NCBI GenBank assembly: GCA_022457065.1
Contig: JAJGBQ010000006.1
Coordinates: forward strand, 1,178,001 to 1,242,000
Source: Curvularia sp. ZM96
Lineage: Eukaryota > Ascomycota > Dothideomycetes > Pleosporales > Pleosporaceae
DNA length: 64,000 nucleotides
Direction of reading: 5' to 3'
In this document: in pieces, positions 1-10,085 of the stretch
Layout of the letters: the number at the start of each line of letters is the position of its first letter
Numbering within the stretch: the first letter of the stretch is position 1
Notes under the pieces: model-generated
Databases searched by the model: none
Seen by the model: the letters and a program-made list of their open reading frames with translations, nothing else
Told to the model about the DNA's origin: nothing
Made by a program: the position numbers and the translations under genes

Positions 1-505
1 TTGCACATGCCCTGGCAAGAGCGACAACCGTCCGTCCATACTCAGATAGATGCCCAATAGCGCCAACTGTATCCACAGTTACTGGCATCCGATCCTTGCC
101 CATGAAGGAGTCAATTGTAGTGATTTCAACATCAAGTAACTCTCGCACGTGATTAGCGTGAGTTTCCTGCAGCTGGCTGACGACATAGTCGTGTTTGGGA
201 CAAAGGATCATGACTTGTGCATTATACGGCGTAAGGATAACGTGATCACGGCCGTGGATATGCTTGATTCGTTCGACAGCATCCTTGCTCGCGGACTTGT
301 TTGCATCGCTCTCAACGACAGCCCCAAGAGTGTTGATGCTGAGTAAAGGTGTGGACAGTCCCCAAATCGCATGATTGATAAGCCCGTATTTGAATGTCAA
401 TGCAGCGTCGAAAGCCCCTTCGACTGGCTGCATACGCGGCATGACATTCACCATGGCGCACAGCTCGAACAGCGCCTGGTTGTGGTATATTGAGGATCTT
501 GAGAA
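1..505 (-). pseudogene. C-terminal fragment of a retroelement-linked SF1 helicase (left-edge copy)
   Basis: Reading the minus strand from about 505 down to the edge gives one open frame that matches the C-terminal part of the intact helicase at 12468-16145, segment by segment. It has ALFELCAMVN against ALFELCATVN, EGAF, SKDAVERI against MKDAVERL, motif IV TPYNAQV, motif V TIDSFMGKD, and motif VI EYGRTVVALARA. The frame is open from 637 to 1, and its first ATG is at 454-452, inside the conserved domain. The match stops abruptly at about 505, where promoter-like sequence begins, so roughly the first 1000 residues of the family are missing. I read it as an internal-deletion derivative, continuing beyond the window. 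Whether a short protein is made from the ATG at 454 is unknown. Confidence 0.8.
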
Positions 506-660
506 TAGGGAGTTGAATATAGACAAGTGACGTGTGGATATAAGCAGAAGCTGCTTTAAGAAACTGTATATATAGAAAGTTGTGTGCGTGGTTCTGGTTG
601 TGGAGTAAGAGAGAAGGTTGTGGGGGGAGGCTGCCAGTTATATAGGTCCTAGCGCCTGGG
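506..660 (-). promoter_or_regulatory. Promoter-like region abutting the helicase fragment
   Basis: On the minus strand this stretch holds TATATATA at 574-567, a second TATA-like string at 645-638, and then a pyrimidine- and A-rich leader like those upstream of the two other helicase copies. It runs straight into codons from deep inside the helicase, as expected if the promoter and leader were joined to the C-terminus by a deletion. Function is inferred only. Confidence 0.45.
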
Positions 661-780
661 TTTGTCCGTTTGCTCGCTCTAGCCCCATTTGCTGCTGCCT
701 TCACCTTGAGCTTGGCGGTGAGAGTGGAAAGTGCAAGATGACGTGATAACAAGTTTGGTTCTATGGGGCCACGTAGTCCC

Positions 781-880
781 TACGTAGTTTTCGAGTGAGA
801 GCGCGTCGGCGTTGCCGTTACGCTCTCACGCTTCCACTATTTCAAGAACACCATATCAAAATTCGAGACACTGGCCAGCG
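781..880 (-). pseudogene. Remnant of gypsy chromodomain tail (left-edge copy)
   Basis: On the minus strand, TTCTTGAAATAGTGGAAGC at 847-829 resembles TTCCTGAAATAGTGGACGC of the chromodomain tail at 4172-4190. Further downstream CACTCGAAAACTACG (797-783) recurs exactly at 4237-4251. The reading frame is broken. This puts a pol/chromodomain tail upstream of the left-edge helicase fragment, as in the other two copies. The similarity is short and was judged by eye. Confidence 0.5.
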
Positions 881-2106
881 TAAAACGTCCCCAACTCTAC
901 GCGCTAGAACGTCACTCTGCCTTGCTCGAGCTGCTTTTGAAGTAGGTCGCCATTTTACGGTTTCACTAGTTGTAGAAGAGCTGTCCTATTCCCAATGCGA
1001 GAGAATGTCTTCTTGGAACCTTCTTCAGGGCACTCATATCTGGTAGGGGCAGGCTTGTCTTTGGTGTTCGCAGCGAGGGTCTACTTCGTAGGCCGCGTAG
1101 CTTGAACCTCATTGGCTTTGGGTGACGAAACGTTGTAACGGCAGCTCAGCAAGTGTTGGTTGATTGCGTAGAGATCCTTCACGCCACGAGGAAAACAGCC
1201 TTTTGGTGTGTTGGGACGGCGGAACGTGAAGCGCTCCATGGCCCAACTGTGCTGCCTGTGTTCCTGCTCTGATCGTCTGCCTACTTGAGTGCTAATACTA
1301 TTGCCTTGCTAGCAGTCCGGACGATGTTGACTCGTGAGAAACGATGAGCGAAGTTGACGCGGTCTTCAGTGAGGGCGTTGATGAGATCTCGGTCGAACTC
1401 CGCAAAGCCTTCTCAGCTTTTGGGGCCACGAGACAAATACGCATGTTTTATATTGTAGATCAAAAAATCTTGCAGCTACGCGTATCCAGGTACAAAGCGG
1501 TCTAATTCGGTGTCTTCATGACGCTGCCGCTCAAGTCACGAATTGCGGCTCGTTGGTGCTCTCGACATGGCAACAAGGCCTCGGTGTACTGAAGCAGTCG
1601 AATCAGAATTTTCCATTCCAGATTTTCCAGCTCCTAGAGACACGAGGCAAATACGAGTATTTTTAGATAGTAGAGAGTTTAACTTATTATCCATTACACA
1701 ATGTTCATGCCATCATCGTGATGTCGAATATCACTTGTACATACAGGGTCATTCATTTCACGTCCACGAAGCAGCACAGCGACAATGAATTCGTATTTCC
1801 CATTGGCATCATGCTGAGATGCGCAAGCAGGGTTAAAAGTAGTATAGCATTAGCTGCAACTACTAGCTGCTCTGCCTGCTGACTGCCAGCCGCTCTCACT
1901 GAGGCTATTCTGTTATTCTAGCTGTTTTGGCTGCGCTGGCTATGTATGTATTCTGATATACCGGGTAGACTGGATAAGTTGGTTGTGACGGCTGCCCTTT
2001 GATATCTACTACGTGATCTAGCACACTAGCTAAAAGAGGACATTCCTGCATTCCTCACGTCTTCCGCATTCCGTACGATATCTCCACCATCAACAGTAAA
2101 GTGTGA
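881..2106. other. Gene-free repeat-like stretch
   Basis: No supported gene is seen. A degenerate duplication is visible: CACGAGACAAATACGCAT (near 1427) resembles CACGAGGCAAATACGAGT (near 1638), about 213 bp apart, each followed by a T-rich string. The rest looks like decayed repeat sequence. Confidence 0.4.
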
Positions 2107-3366
2107 TCAGAGGCCGAGAGGGGTCACCCTGTCAAAGATGATCTCCCCGTCTAGCGCGGTGCGGACCGTCATTTCAAAGGAACTTTTTGTCAAGTTATAT
2201 TTGTCGCTCCAGAGCGCTTCTTGGATTTTCGGCCATGGTGTTGTGAGCACTAGAAAGGTTGGATCTCCCACTTCATCGTCTTCAGGTAAGTTAGGATCCA
2301 CCAGCTCCAAAAGCAGAGTCTTAATTTGTGCGTTTAGTTGCTGCAATCGGAACATCTCTCGGATAGAGTTGAGGATGTGCTCGCGTCGTGCCGCTGGCTC
2401 GATCTTCAAAACTTGTTCCTTTGGTACAAGTCGCACGCCATCCGGATCCTCTTTTTCGATGTACTCTCGGAATTCAGCTGCCTCTGCCAATTTCGCCTTG
2501 TAGTTCCATCTGATCGTGACCGATAGTGCTTGTCGGGCTGGTGCGCCATCGATCGGGGAGACGGCGGCTTCAGTGGCAGATTTCGAAGCTTCGGCCACTG
2601 TAGAGGACTTTGGCCGCATCCAGCCTGGTACGTGTGATGCTGCGACAAGAAGTGACTGATCCCATTTCTTGCTGCCAAACCTCCCCTTCCAAGGAGATTT
2701 GGTACTGAACTCGAGGTATTTGATGAGCGAGAATACTCGAGAATAGGCCTGGAGATCGTTCTCGCCGAGATGGTCGAAAGGGCCGAGCTTGGGGAAGACG
2801 GGGCGAAATTCTAACGCCTGGAGTCGAGGACATTTTACCTTGGCCAACGCCTCAAACTCGGCGCACTCTTTCTCGATCTCGTCCTGCGTCCACGTGATGG
2901 CTTTTGACTGCGCGTTTTCGATTGCCCGCCTGGCTTGTGCAATGGTCAAAGCTACGCGATAGTTCGTTTTGCCGCTGTGCTCCCGGGGGTACTTGGTTTG
3001 AGGATTCTCGTCGCTGAGGACATTCACCCTTCTGTCCCTAATCAGCTCAAGGACTTTATCTAACCGCGTTTTCACAATGTCATCTTTCAAAGAATTGTAA
3101 AATGGCAATGTGATGGGGCAGATCGCAAACCTCCTCAAGTCTGCTATGTCCGAGTATCCCAGGTATCCTGCCAGCTCTCCCTCGAACTGCCATATTCCAG
3201 AGCTGTAAGTCGTCGTATCGTCTGCTCGTCCTGCTGTTCTGGGGGTCTTCGGCAACTTTGAAAATTTCGCTTTCTTTGAAGAGGCCGGAGAGGACTTGGG
3301 CGATTCATTGGGTTGGATGCCCCTCATGCGCTTGGTGGGTGTCGAAAGGGCACCATTGTCGGCCAT
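2107..3366 (-). CDS. Hypothetical 419-residue protein
   Basis: This is a single uninterrupted ORF with an ATG at 3366-3364 and a stop at 2107. Residues 1-50 are basic and Ser/Pro/Lys-rich (KRMRG, SSKKAKFSK), resembling a disordered nuclear-type leader. The remainder is a mixed alpha-rich sequence with conserved-looking aromatic stretches (WQFEGELAGYLGY near residue 59, LKYLEFSTKSPWKGRFG-like text near residue 220) and a charged C-terminal third. I recognise no family. It sits between two retroelement fragments, so it may be a lineage-specific gene or captured sequence. The length and lack of stops favour a real gene. A 5' UTR intron is possible, since splice-like sequence lies just upstream. 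Confidence 0.6.
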   Translation of the reverse strand: MADNGALSTPTKRMRGIQPNESPKSSPASSKKAKFSKLPKTPRTAGRADDTTTYSSGIWQFEGELAGYLGYSDIADLRRFAICPITLPFYNSLKDDIVKTRLDKVLELIRDRRVNVLSDENPQTKYPREHSGKTNYRVALTIAQARRAIENAQSKAITWTQDEIEKECAEFEALAKVKCPRLQALEFRPVFPKLGPFDHLGENDLQAYSRVFSLIKYLEFSTKSPWKGRFGSKKWDQSLLVAASHVPGWMRPKSSTVAEASKSATEAAVSPIDGAPARQALSVTIRWNYKAKLAEAAEFREYIEKEDPDGVRLVPKEQVLKIEPAARREHILNSIREMFRLQQLNAQIKTLLLELVDPNLPEDDEVGDPTFLVLTTPWPKIQEALWSDKYNLTKSSFEMTVRTALDGEIIFDRVTPLGL

Positions 3367-3836
3367 GTCTCTGATCAGCTGTCAGCGAGGAGTCATTGAA
3401 GACATGCGCAAACTGGAGTACCTTTTGCGCATCGGAAAAGCTCTAAGAGATAGTGATCGCTGACTGACTCCTGCAAGGATAAAAGAATGTTGCAAATCGA
3501 TGAGAAATGTATGTTTACCTGCAACAGCCCTATTCAATGTTAGCGAAGTCACAATGCAACAGACGACGGGCTTACGTTGCTAAGCGTGGCGGGCGAGGCT
3601 GAACCGTTTGGGAGAAATGCGTGTGTTTGTATTCGGCGAGTTTGATCAAGCTCAAAGTGGATACCAGAGTGAAGAAGAGAGATTGGAGGAGCGAGTGAGA
3701 GGACGTGCGTGGGTGTTGGCGCTGATGCTGGTGTTGGTAGGTGCTGGTATTGGTGTAGTGAGGAAGAGGAGAAGCTGGGGGACCGATAATACTCTTCCGC
3801 TTCTAGCCCGGAACCCATTGCCCATAAGTGGCCCCA
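3367..3836. other. Upstream region of the orphan gene
   Basis: This holds the probable promoter/5' UTR of the minus-strand ORF at 2107-3366. Short plus and minus ORFs here have no family features. The stretch ends with an 18-bp sequence (3819-3836) that is repeated exactly at 4308-4325. Confidence 0.4.
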
Positions 3837-4325
3837 ATAAAGTCAGAACCTCCCGGCTCATGAAAATCGCCTGGTCTTGTCTATCGTTCATCTGTCTCAG
3901 CCACACCTTCACGAGCAACCTCCAATCGCTGCGAATCAGACTATTGAAGCTGCAGAGGACATCGTACCCTCCCATAAATCACAGCCGACAACTACACCAT
4001 CGAGGAAGCCTACCGCACTCTCTGCTGTACCTAGTGAACCGCAACAATACACTCTTAACCGTATCCTAGTCAAGGAATTGCCAGGCACTAGGCAAAAGCG
4101 ATAGCAGTGCAAGGTGAGATGGCAAGGCTATGATGTATCCGAGGATTCCTTCATGCCTTCTGCACAACTCAGACAGAATGTTCCTGAAATAGTGGACGCT
4201 TGGGAGTCGCGCTATGGCTGTGAACACCGGACGTGATCCCACTCGAAAACTACGAAGGATATTCCTGTCTTGAGCGGACAACATTTCGGCGCCACCATGC
4301 GAGCGTATGCCCATAAGTGGCCCCA
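3819..4325. repeat. 18-bp perfect direct repeat flanking the copy-A pol remnant
   Basis: TGCCCATAAGTGGCCCCA occurs at 3819-3836 and again at 4308-4325. The left copy abuts the point where similarity to pol begins. The right copy lies at the end of the pol-tail segment conserved with copy B, which has a related CTGCCCATAGGTC at that place. Confidence 0.8.
3837..4236 (+). pseudogene. Gypsy pol C-terminus and chromodomain remnant (copy A)
   Basis: The translation near 3855-4104 matches the pol tail at about 11620-11886: MKI then IVHLSQ against VVHLSL, EAAED against EASED, and PSEPQQYTLNRIL against PGEPQSYIVDHIL. An in-frame TAG at 4102-4104 is followed, in the same frame, by a chromodomain-like segment (CKVRWQGYDVSEDSF, then QNVPEIVDAW) that stops at 4234-4236. 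Chromodomains at the end of gypsy integrases are typical of chromoviruses. No reverse transcriptase or RNase H remains here. The helicase copy that follows at 4584 lies where the intact helicase lies relative to its own pol tail. Confidence 0.75.
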
Positions 4326-4405
4326 GGAAATTTCACAGCATTATACACGTTTTTGCTTTTTTTTTGAAAATAACGACTGCGTTTTTTCAAAAATTCGCTC
4401 ACCTA

Positions 4406-4430
4406 TCACACACACACACACACACACACA

Positions 4431-4503
<73 letters not shown>
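4406..4503. repeat. (CA)n(CT)n microsatellite in the copy-A helicase promoter
   Basis: An uninterrupted CA tract of about 26 bp runs into a CT tract of about 70 bp. It lies 80 bp upstream of the helicase ATG at 4584. CT-rich leaders are common in filamentous fungi, so the tract may have grown from an ordinary pyrimidine-rich promoter element. Length polymorphism is likely. Confidence 0.95.
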
Positions 4504-4509
<6 letters not shown>

Positions 4510-4583
4510 CAAGATACCCATATTCCTTACTGTAACCACTACCTTCTACTGTCTTTACCCTTATCATCACTTTTCCTTTCATC

Positions 4584-5475
4584 ATGGACCCTTCTCATCT
4601 CAAAGATCTGATCGTTCATGACGAGGACATCGGCAAGGCGCATATCAAGCTTCACAAGCACGAGAACGGCCGTGTCAGCTACTTCCCTCTAGTCAAGGAC
4701 GAAGCCAAGATTGACGAACTGATCGAGGCTGGCGCCGAACCCGAGGTTGAAGACGACGCCAACGAGCAAGGTGAAGCCAAGAAGCAGTACAACCATTCCG
4801 ACTTCAACAGAGGACGTCGCCGCTCAAACTCGCTCTGCAAATATCGCCCTATTGCCGACCCTGTCCTCGACCGTGATGGCATGATAGCCAGTTTCAAGGA
4901 CACCACCAAAGACCATATCAATGAGGCTCAAATGACGCCAGGCGGACTGAGACATCCCAAGGGAGACGACGTTATGGCAGAATGGCACAATTTCGTTGCC
5001 AAACGTCCACACTGCCGCGATGAAAAGGGTGACCTGAAGACGGATATGTTCGGATAATTCCGCGACTACTTGTTTTACAGTCGTCATTGGTCGATCGCAG
5101 TCAAGGACATCGAGCAGATTCTTGGTCCACGATATTGGGTAGTAGGCACTGGCTTGATACCAGTCAACACAACGCTTCGCCACGTTGCCAAGGAGGACCT
5201 CGACCACTTCGCCGAACTCTCAAGCCCCCTGCGAAAAAGAAGCGCGCGGCTACAAAGAAAGAGTATGACAAGGACATTAAGGGAAGCATTCATCGTGCAA
5301 CCTAACTTGGATGGAATGCCCTTTTTGAAAAGGCCTTAGTGATCTGCACGACAACGTCCACTCAACCTCTCCGTCGTTCAGTCTAAGACGACGCGCGCAC
5401 GCCATCACTATGGCAGAAGCAGGCCGCGCAAACAATGTCGAGACCGATGCAAACAAGTCCGCATTTTTCAAGAAT
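4584..5475 (+). pseudogene. Internally deleted SF1 helicase (copy A)
   Basis: The ATG at 4584 opens a 157-codon frame (MDPSHLKDL, acidic and lysine-rich) that ends at an in-frame TAA at 5055-5057. The same frame resumes with DIEQILGPRYWVVGTGLI, matching DILQVVDKRFFLLGTGLI of the intact helicase. After a jump near 5220, fragments in shifted frames match helicase residues of about 860-925: YDKDIKGSI, LGWNALFEKALVICTTTS (against LGFDKLIERASVVCTTMS), and motif II region HAITMAEAGRANNVET. A second jump leads to DANKSA, found in the left-edge copy about 120 residues further on. So at least two internal deletions, several frameshifts and stops have removed the ATPase core. The N-terminus is about 110 residues longer than in the intact copy. 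Confidence 0.78.
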
Positions 5476-7040
5476 TCAGTTGGCCCGGATTTCCCATGAA
5501 AAGTTGGCCATTCAGGTACTCGCCTATCGTTTTGAAGCGAGAATGGTATGAAGTCCATCGAAACTAGCAATCGGTGATCCGTCAGAATCGCTTTTCCGTG
5601 GCGATATTTTCGAAGATTCCTTTTTGAACGCTCCTGGCTAGTAGGAAAGGTTTCGAGTCTACTCCAGCAGGACGTATGCCTCCGACCTTCAAGAAGTATC
5701 TCAAGAACGTACACGGGATCAACGATCAGAAAGAGCAGAAGGACTTGTTGCCAGTGTTCGCCGGAAACCCATGCTTCCATCCAGAATCCTCATCCACGGC
5801 CGGCTTTCCGGCGACAGCAGCAGGTCGCCTCGCCTATAATGATCATCTCCGTATTGACCATGGCATCACGAATGAGAATGAGCAATTCGAATACTCTCTG
5901 GACAGGATTCGTAGTATGTGCTGCCCCGTCACCCAAGGGCTATCAACACAGTAAATCATAAATAGCTGTGACAACTACAGCCACCTCTAAAGGTAGAGTT
6001 GTAGGTACTGCGTTGACTGTAGGTCGCGAGGGCAGCGATCTAGTGGAAGCCGTATTACGCCAGTGCCTGCCACCAATCCCACCAATACCTCCAGACACTC
6101 AACCACGAAACTCCAGCCAGGGTATTCGAAACAAGGTCGTCAGCGCGTACAGGCGACGTCAGGCTGGCTTCAACGTTTCGACGAGCAGTGGTCCTACTTC
6201 GGTCGCACTCACGGCTACTATCGCACTGAATATTGAGTCTGTGGAATGGCTGATGACGGGTACTAGTGGCGGGCTTGAGGCCACGCCTATGCAGCTTATA
6301 CGAGCTAGCATTGATGCAAGAACCACATGTAGCCAGCCAACATACCCCGCGCTCCACAACCTGAGATGGCGCATAAGATCTCGCGACACCCATGTGCCAA
6401 TAGTACCAATCTTAAAGCGCTTGGTCATGTATGCCGAGCTTAACGCTGTGGCAAAAAATGCAAGTGCCAGTGTGTCAGTGCACATGGTCACAAGTGACCA
6501 TGGGCTATGTATTAGTCTCTTTCTGGCTGAGCACAAGAGCGTCTTCTTGGTGCAGTCTTGGAACGAAACCCTTAGGTAGAATACACTTTACGTATAATTC
6601 CATCAGATCTCTTCTCCATAAATTGATTACCTCACTACTCGTGTGGTTCGTCTTGAGTCAACCTGGTTTTGGATCAGTCGTCAAGTGAATATCGTGGCCA
6701 ACACACTATATCCCCGTTCACTAGAAGGTGATGGTATTGACATCTGGGCTGCTAAACTGACGGTAAGATACCACTAACTGATGGCTATCGCCCTCGAAAG
6801 GTTGATAGGCAGCACATACACTACAACAGACTTGAACTGCCACATACGCAATTAGACGGCTTTGCATCACTTTGAAAATCTGCGAGTACCTTGTACTACG
6901 AGCACCTAGGATACATTTATTACCAAGATCCTAAAGCTTGCCACAACAGACCCAGTTGATAACAACACAGAATCACATACCAGTAGACCCGCTTTCACCC
7001 GAGATACGTCGTTGTATTTGTCACAGCCTCGTAATATTGG
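5476..7040. other. Decayed repeat region
   Basis: No supported gene is seen. A 92-codon ORF with ATG at 5676 (to 5954) has no recognisable feature. At 5960-6020 there is one unit of the repeat family that makes the foldback array at 16423-16785, with core CTGTAGTTGTCACAGC on the minus strand and CCTACAACTC beside it. The rest reads as degenerate mobile-element sequence. Confidence 0.4.
5960..6020 (-). repeat. Isolated unit of the ~68-bp foldback repeat family
   Basis: The minus strand contains AGTACCTACAACTC followed by GGCTGTAGTTGTCACAGC. Both elements occur in the same order and spacing in the units at 16423-16785. It is a single copy here, 10 kb from the array. Confidence 0.7.
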
Positions 7041-7415
7041 ATGACTGAGCGAGGCATGCCTTTTGCCAAGGACCTGGTTGTAAAATGGCCTGAATCGGTT
7101 GAGCCAGAGCGGGCACAAGTAATGCTGGTGCGATGGACCTCCTATGGGAACTTTCCTGATTTGACAAACAGCCTGGAGATTTCGACTTCCCGGTATCCTA
7201 GACCGACAAAGACGCCCGTCCGCTCCCCACCCGCCCCCGTTCACCCCTGGATGGCAAAGAAATGGAACCTCAACTGCCCACCATCTATTACTTGCGCAGC
7301 GATACAGAGAAGATTAGCATGGCCCCTGCACTAAGGATGACACGCATAATCAAAGAGAAGCAACCATTTCTTTTCGCCTTGTTTGTTACTAGGCATAAAG
7401 CTATTGTCTTTAATT
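7041..7415 (+). repeat. Left arm of an inverted duplication containing a U6 fragment
   Basis: This segment matches the reverse complement of about 9845-10330. Shared stretches include CCCGTCCGCTCCCCACC, CTAGACCGACAAAGACG against CTAGATCGACAGAGACG, the U6 core, and GCCTTGTTTGTTAC followed by AAAGCTATTGT. The arms are clearly diverged, and this arm lacks the U6 TATA box and 5' half. Confidence 0.75.
7300..7368 (+). pseudogene. Truncated U6 snRNA pseudogene
   Basis: The sequence from CGATACAGAGAAGATTAGC onward is the U6 core (ACAGAGA box, AGC triad, internal stem-loop), through CAAAGAGAAGCAACC. The 5' stem-loop and the TATATAAA promoter seen in the complete copy at 9966-10066 are missing. A deletion has joined unrelated upstream sequence to the ACAGAGA region. 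The 3' T-run is shorter and interrupted (TTTCTTTT). Confidence 0.8.
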
Positions 7416-9844
7416 TATCTTTAATATTAGATAAAGTGGTACATTCGAGCATAGGAGCTCAGCATCATCATATTTGTAGCTCTACAGGCATTGCACACTA
7501 TCTTAATGACCTGCACTCGCGCTGTACGCACTCTTCCATGCCATATGTAAGCTTCAACCACTGCGCTTGCGCTCTATTTGTGACAAAACGCATCTCAACG
7601 TAACTTACAACATGACGATTCCCAACTTCGAGCCTGACCCTCCCTTGCTCCTTAACCTGGTTCACGAAGTGACGATTATACCAAAAAGAAAAATGAACCA
7701 TCATGTTCAATCTAGTTACAATAAGATATATTCGTTTACCAAGATGTCCAAGATACGCGGTTCGAGCTACATCTCTTTAACATGGTATATACTTGCAGGT
7801 AACGAGACAAAGCATAAGTACGTGTTATATAGCGCATCCTTGCTTTGTACTTATCTCCGGGCCCTTTAGAGATCGTACCATTGTCTGGTCCTCGATTTCG
7901 TCTTCAAAGTCGTGTCAGTGTGCCTTAGTGGGCAAAGACAGCAGCGTTGAGATGAATGAGGATGGGAGCGTAAGTGGGGCTGACGTGAAGAAAGTTCCTC
8001 TGTTTTGTTGATGAGCAAGTATCGACTCGATGGAAGGCGCGACAGCTATATAATTTCACTAAGACCTCGACATTCAATGACACTGCTAGGTAGGTCTATG
8101 TAAAGTTATTTCAGCTTGTATTTGCCATAGGTATGTCAAAACTGTTGACAAATCCGAATACACAACGAAGACAACAAGGATACTAAAAGCTGGAATGCAA
8201 CAATGAACGCTGAACATGATACTTTGCCTTGTGCTGATTCCGGCTATCAACTACCATCGGCTGCCGGTCGTGGGACATCGTGGCGTATACAGCCCCATGA
8301 ATTCACATTATTTTAAAGTATCCGAACAAAATATTAGACATGTGCGAGTACCTTGCATCAGAATACTTAAGACATTTTTACTACTGAAAGTAGTAACATA
8401 TAACTGGAAGGCCCAAGTTGTCGAATTTGTTGGCTGTTGGTAGTTGCCACAGACACGTATGTCGGGAAGCCTTTGCTTCCCTTAATAAATTGATGTAGTT
8501 GCCACACGTACCTTTGCTGTGATTCTTTAGTCTTGGTAAACGGATACAAGCTATTGGGTTCCTTTACTCTCTCTACGCCTTAGATATTGGATCAACCCAA
8601 TCCCTTCTTCTTCTGTGGGCTACAACATTGGCGATTTGACTATTCGAGCGTTCTACTCAATTGAATGGTTACGCTAGACAGTGCGCGGTTGCATTTGTCA
8701 TAGATGCGTCCATAAGTAGGAGATCCTTGAGCCAGATCTGGTGCCTTTCAGAATGAGACTGAGAGTTTGATTAAGAGGCGTAGGAGCTCCACGGTTCTTC
8801 ACTCTATGCAGAATGTTCCTTTGGGAATAAGGAACTTTGGTCAAATCGTTTGCTGCTCCATACCACGCGGCATGTGGTGATACCCATCATCTCGGAGGAA
8901 CGCATCATGGCCCTGTTGGCGCTCTGTGGTAACTGCTTCTAACGTTGATCCGTGCTGCTTTCCAGGTTTTATTTGGTGAGAATTCGGATTGATTAAAATA
9001 ACTGTGCTTTAGCTGATGAATAAGTTGTTGTTGGTGGCTCATAAGATAGCTGCGTAGTATCCAAAAGCGGTTGTTTCTTCAATCATGCTCAGGTGTATTT
9101 GCCACAGTACCATATAATGTCATATACATTCGTCAAAACTAGGCAGGTGGGTCGGCGTATGGCACAACCTTTGGCCTGACGGCGAGATTCACGAGAAGGG
9201 CATCACCCGCTGCTCTGGCGTCCGGCGCGAGTACAATGGCCCAGCGCTACGGCTTGGTATCAGGGTCAGCGGGATTCGCAATGGCGATGGGGGGCTGGTG
9301 CTGGCTGATGATGGACGATAGTGCCGAGAAAGACACTCCGCGCCTGAGCAGGCTAGTCGACTGGATGGAAGGCCGCGACACCGAGGAGTTGCGCTCGCAC
9401 CGCTATTATCCTGCGAACCCGCGCCTTGGTCGTAAATACTGCGGGCACACATTGCATCCCCTAGACATTGGCAACAGGTGGAGCAAGATAGTAAGACTAG
9501 ACAAACAGTGCATTGTTTCGGCTGGTGTGATAGATTGCGAAAGATGAACGACGCTGCAATAGCAAGAAAGACCAACATGTTCGCTGCACACTGGATAGCA
9601 CCTTCCGCGCATTATGATACCAGCATCTGCCGTGCAAGTTCTTCTACAATACCAAGATGCACAATCTCTGACGTTGTGCATAGCGAAATGCTCGTGTGCT
9701 GGCTTGTGCTCAATAGCGTGTATAAGCTGACTGTTAGCGGGATAGCTCCAAGTTTGATTTTCCTCGCAAAAAAAAAAAAAGGCAAAAAGACAAAAAGTCG
9801 TCCGACACCAAGCTCGAACACGCGACTTCACTTAAGTTAAAGAA
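7416..9844. other. Gene-free region between the inverted U6 arms
   Basis: No supported gene is found. ORFs of 60-140 codons on both strands overlap one another and lack family features. Several diverged copies of a short motif, about G-T-A-T/G-TTG-C/T-CACAG, are scattered here (8113, 8436, 8492, 8687, 9092). The region looks like decayed mobile-element DNA. Confidence 0.4.
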
Positions 9845-9965
9845 CAATAGCTTTGTTCCTCGTAACAAACAAGGCGAAAAAAGCCTGATGTCATGCTGTA
9901 ACATACAATCTCACGTAGAGCAACCAATGCTAGTTCCATGCCTGGTAGCAAACAAGGCAAAAAAA

Positions 9966-10066
9966 AAAATGGTTGCTTCTCTTTGATTATGCGTGTCATC
10001 CTTAGTGCAGGGGCCATGCTAATCTTCTCTGTATCGTTTCAAATTGACCAAATGCCCGAAGGCGAA
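9966..10066 (-). ncRNA. U6: U6 spliceosomal snRNA
   Basis: On the minus strand the 5' hairpin GCC-TTCG-GGC is followed by ATTTGGTCAATTTGAAACGA, the invariant ACAGAGA box, the AGC triad (GATTAGCATGG), CCCCTGCACTAAGGATGACA for the internal stem-loop, and a 3' end of CAAAGAGAAGCAACC. A run of 11 T on that strand serves as the RNA polymerase III terminator, and a TATA box lies upstream. U6 pairs with U4 and U2 and forms the catalytic centre of the spliceosome. Length (about 101 nt) and order of elements fit fungal U6. The exact 5' and 3' ends are estimates. Confidence 0.88.
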
Positions 10067-10085
10067 AGGAAGCTGAATTAAGAAT

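Noticed and set aside
3608..4069. 153-codon plus ORF before the copy-A pol remnant
   Set aside because: The first part is antisense to another ORF and featureless; only its end overlaps pol-like sequence, in another frame.
4270..4621. Two ORFs with long Leu-Ser or Thr-His runs
   Set aside because: They are translations of the CA/CT microsatellite and have no other support.
9236..9547. 103-codon ORF on the plus strand
   Set aside because: It is covered by a longer antisense ORF, has no features, and lies in decayed repeat sequence.
9755..9850. tRNA-like 3' end followed by T-runs on the minus strand (TGTTCGAGC then TTTTT)
   Set aside because: The bases around TTCGAGC do not form a 5-bp T-arm stem and no anticodon arm could be drawn. 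A tRNA-derived SINE remnant is possible but unsupported.
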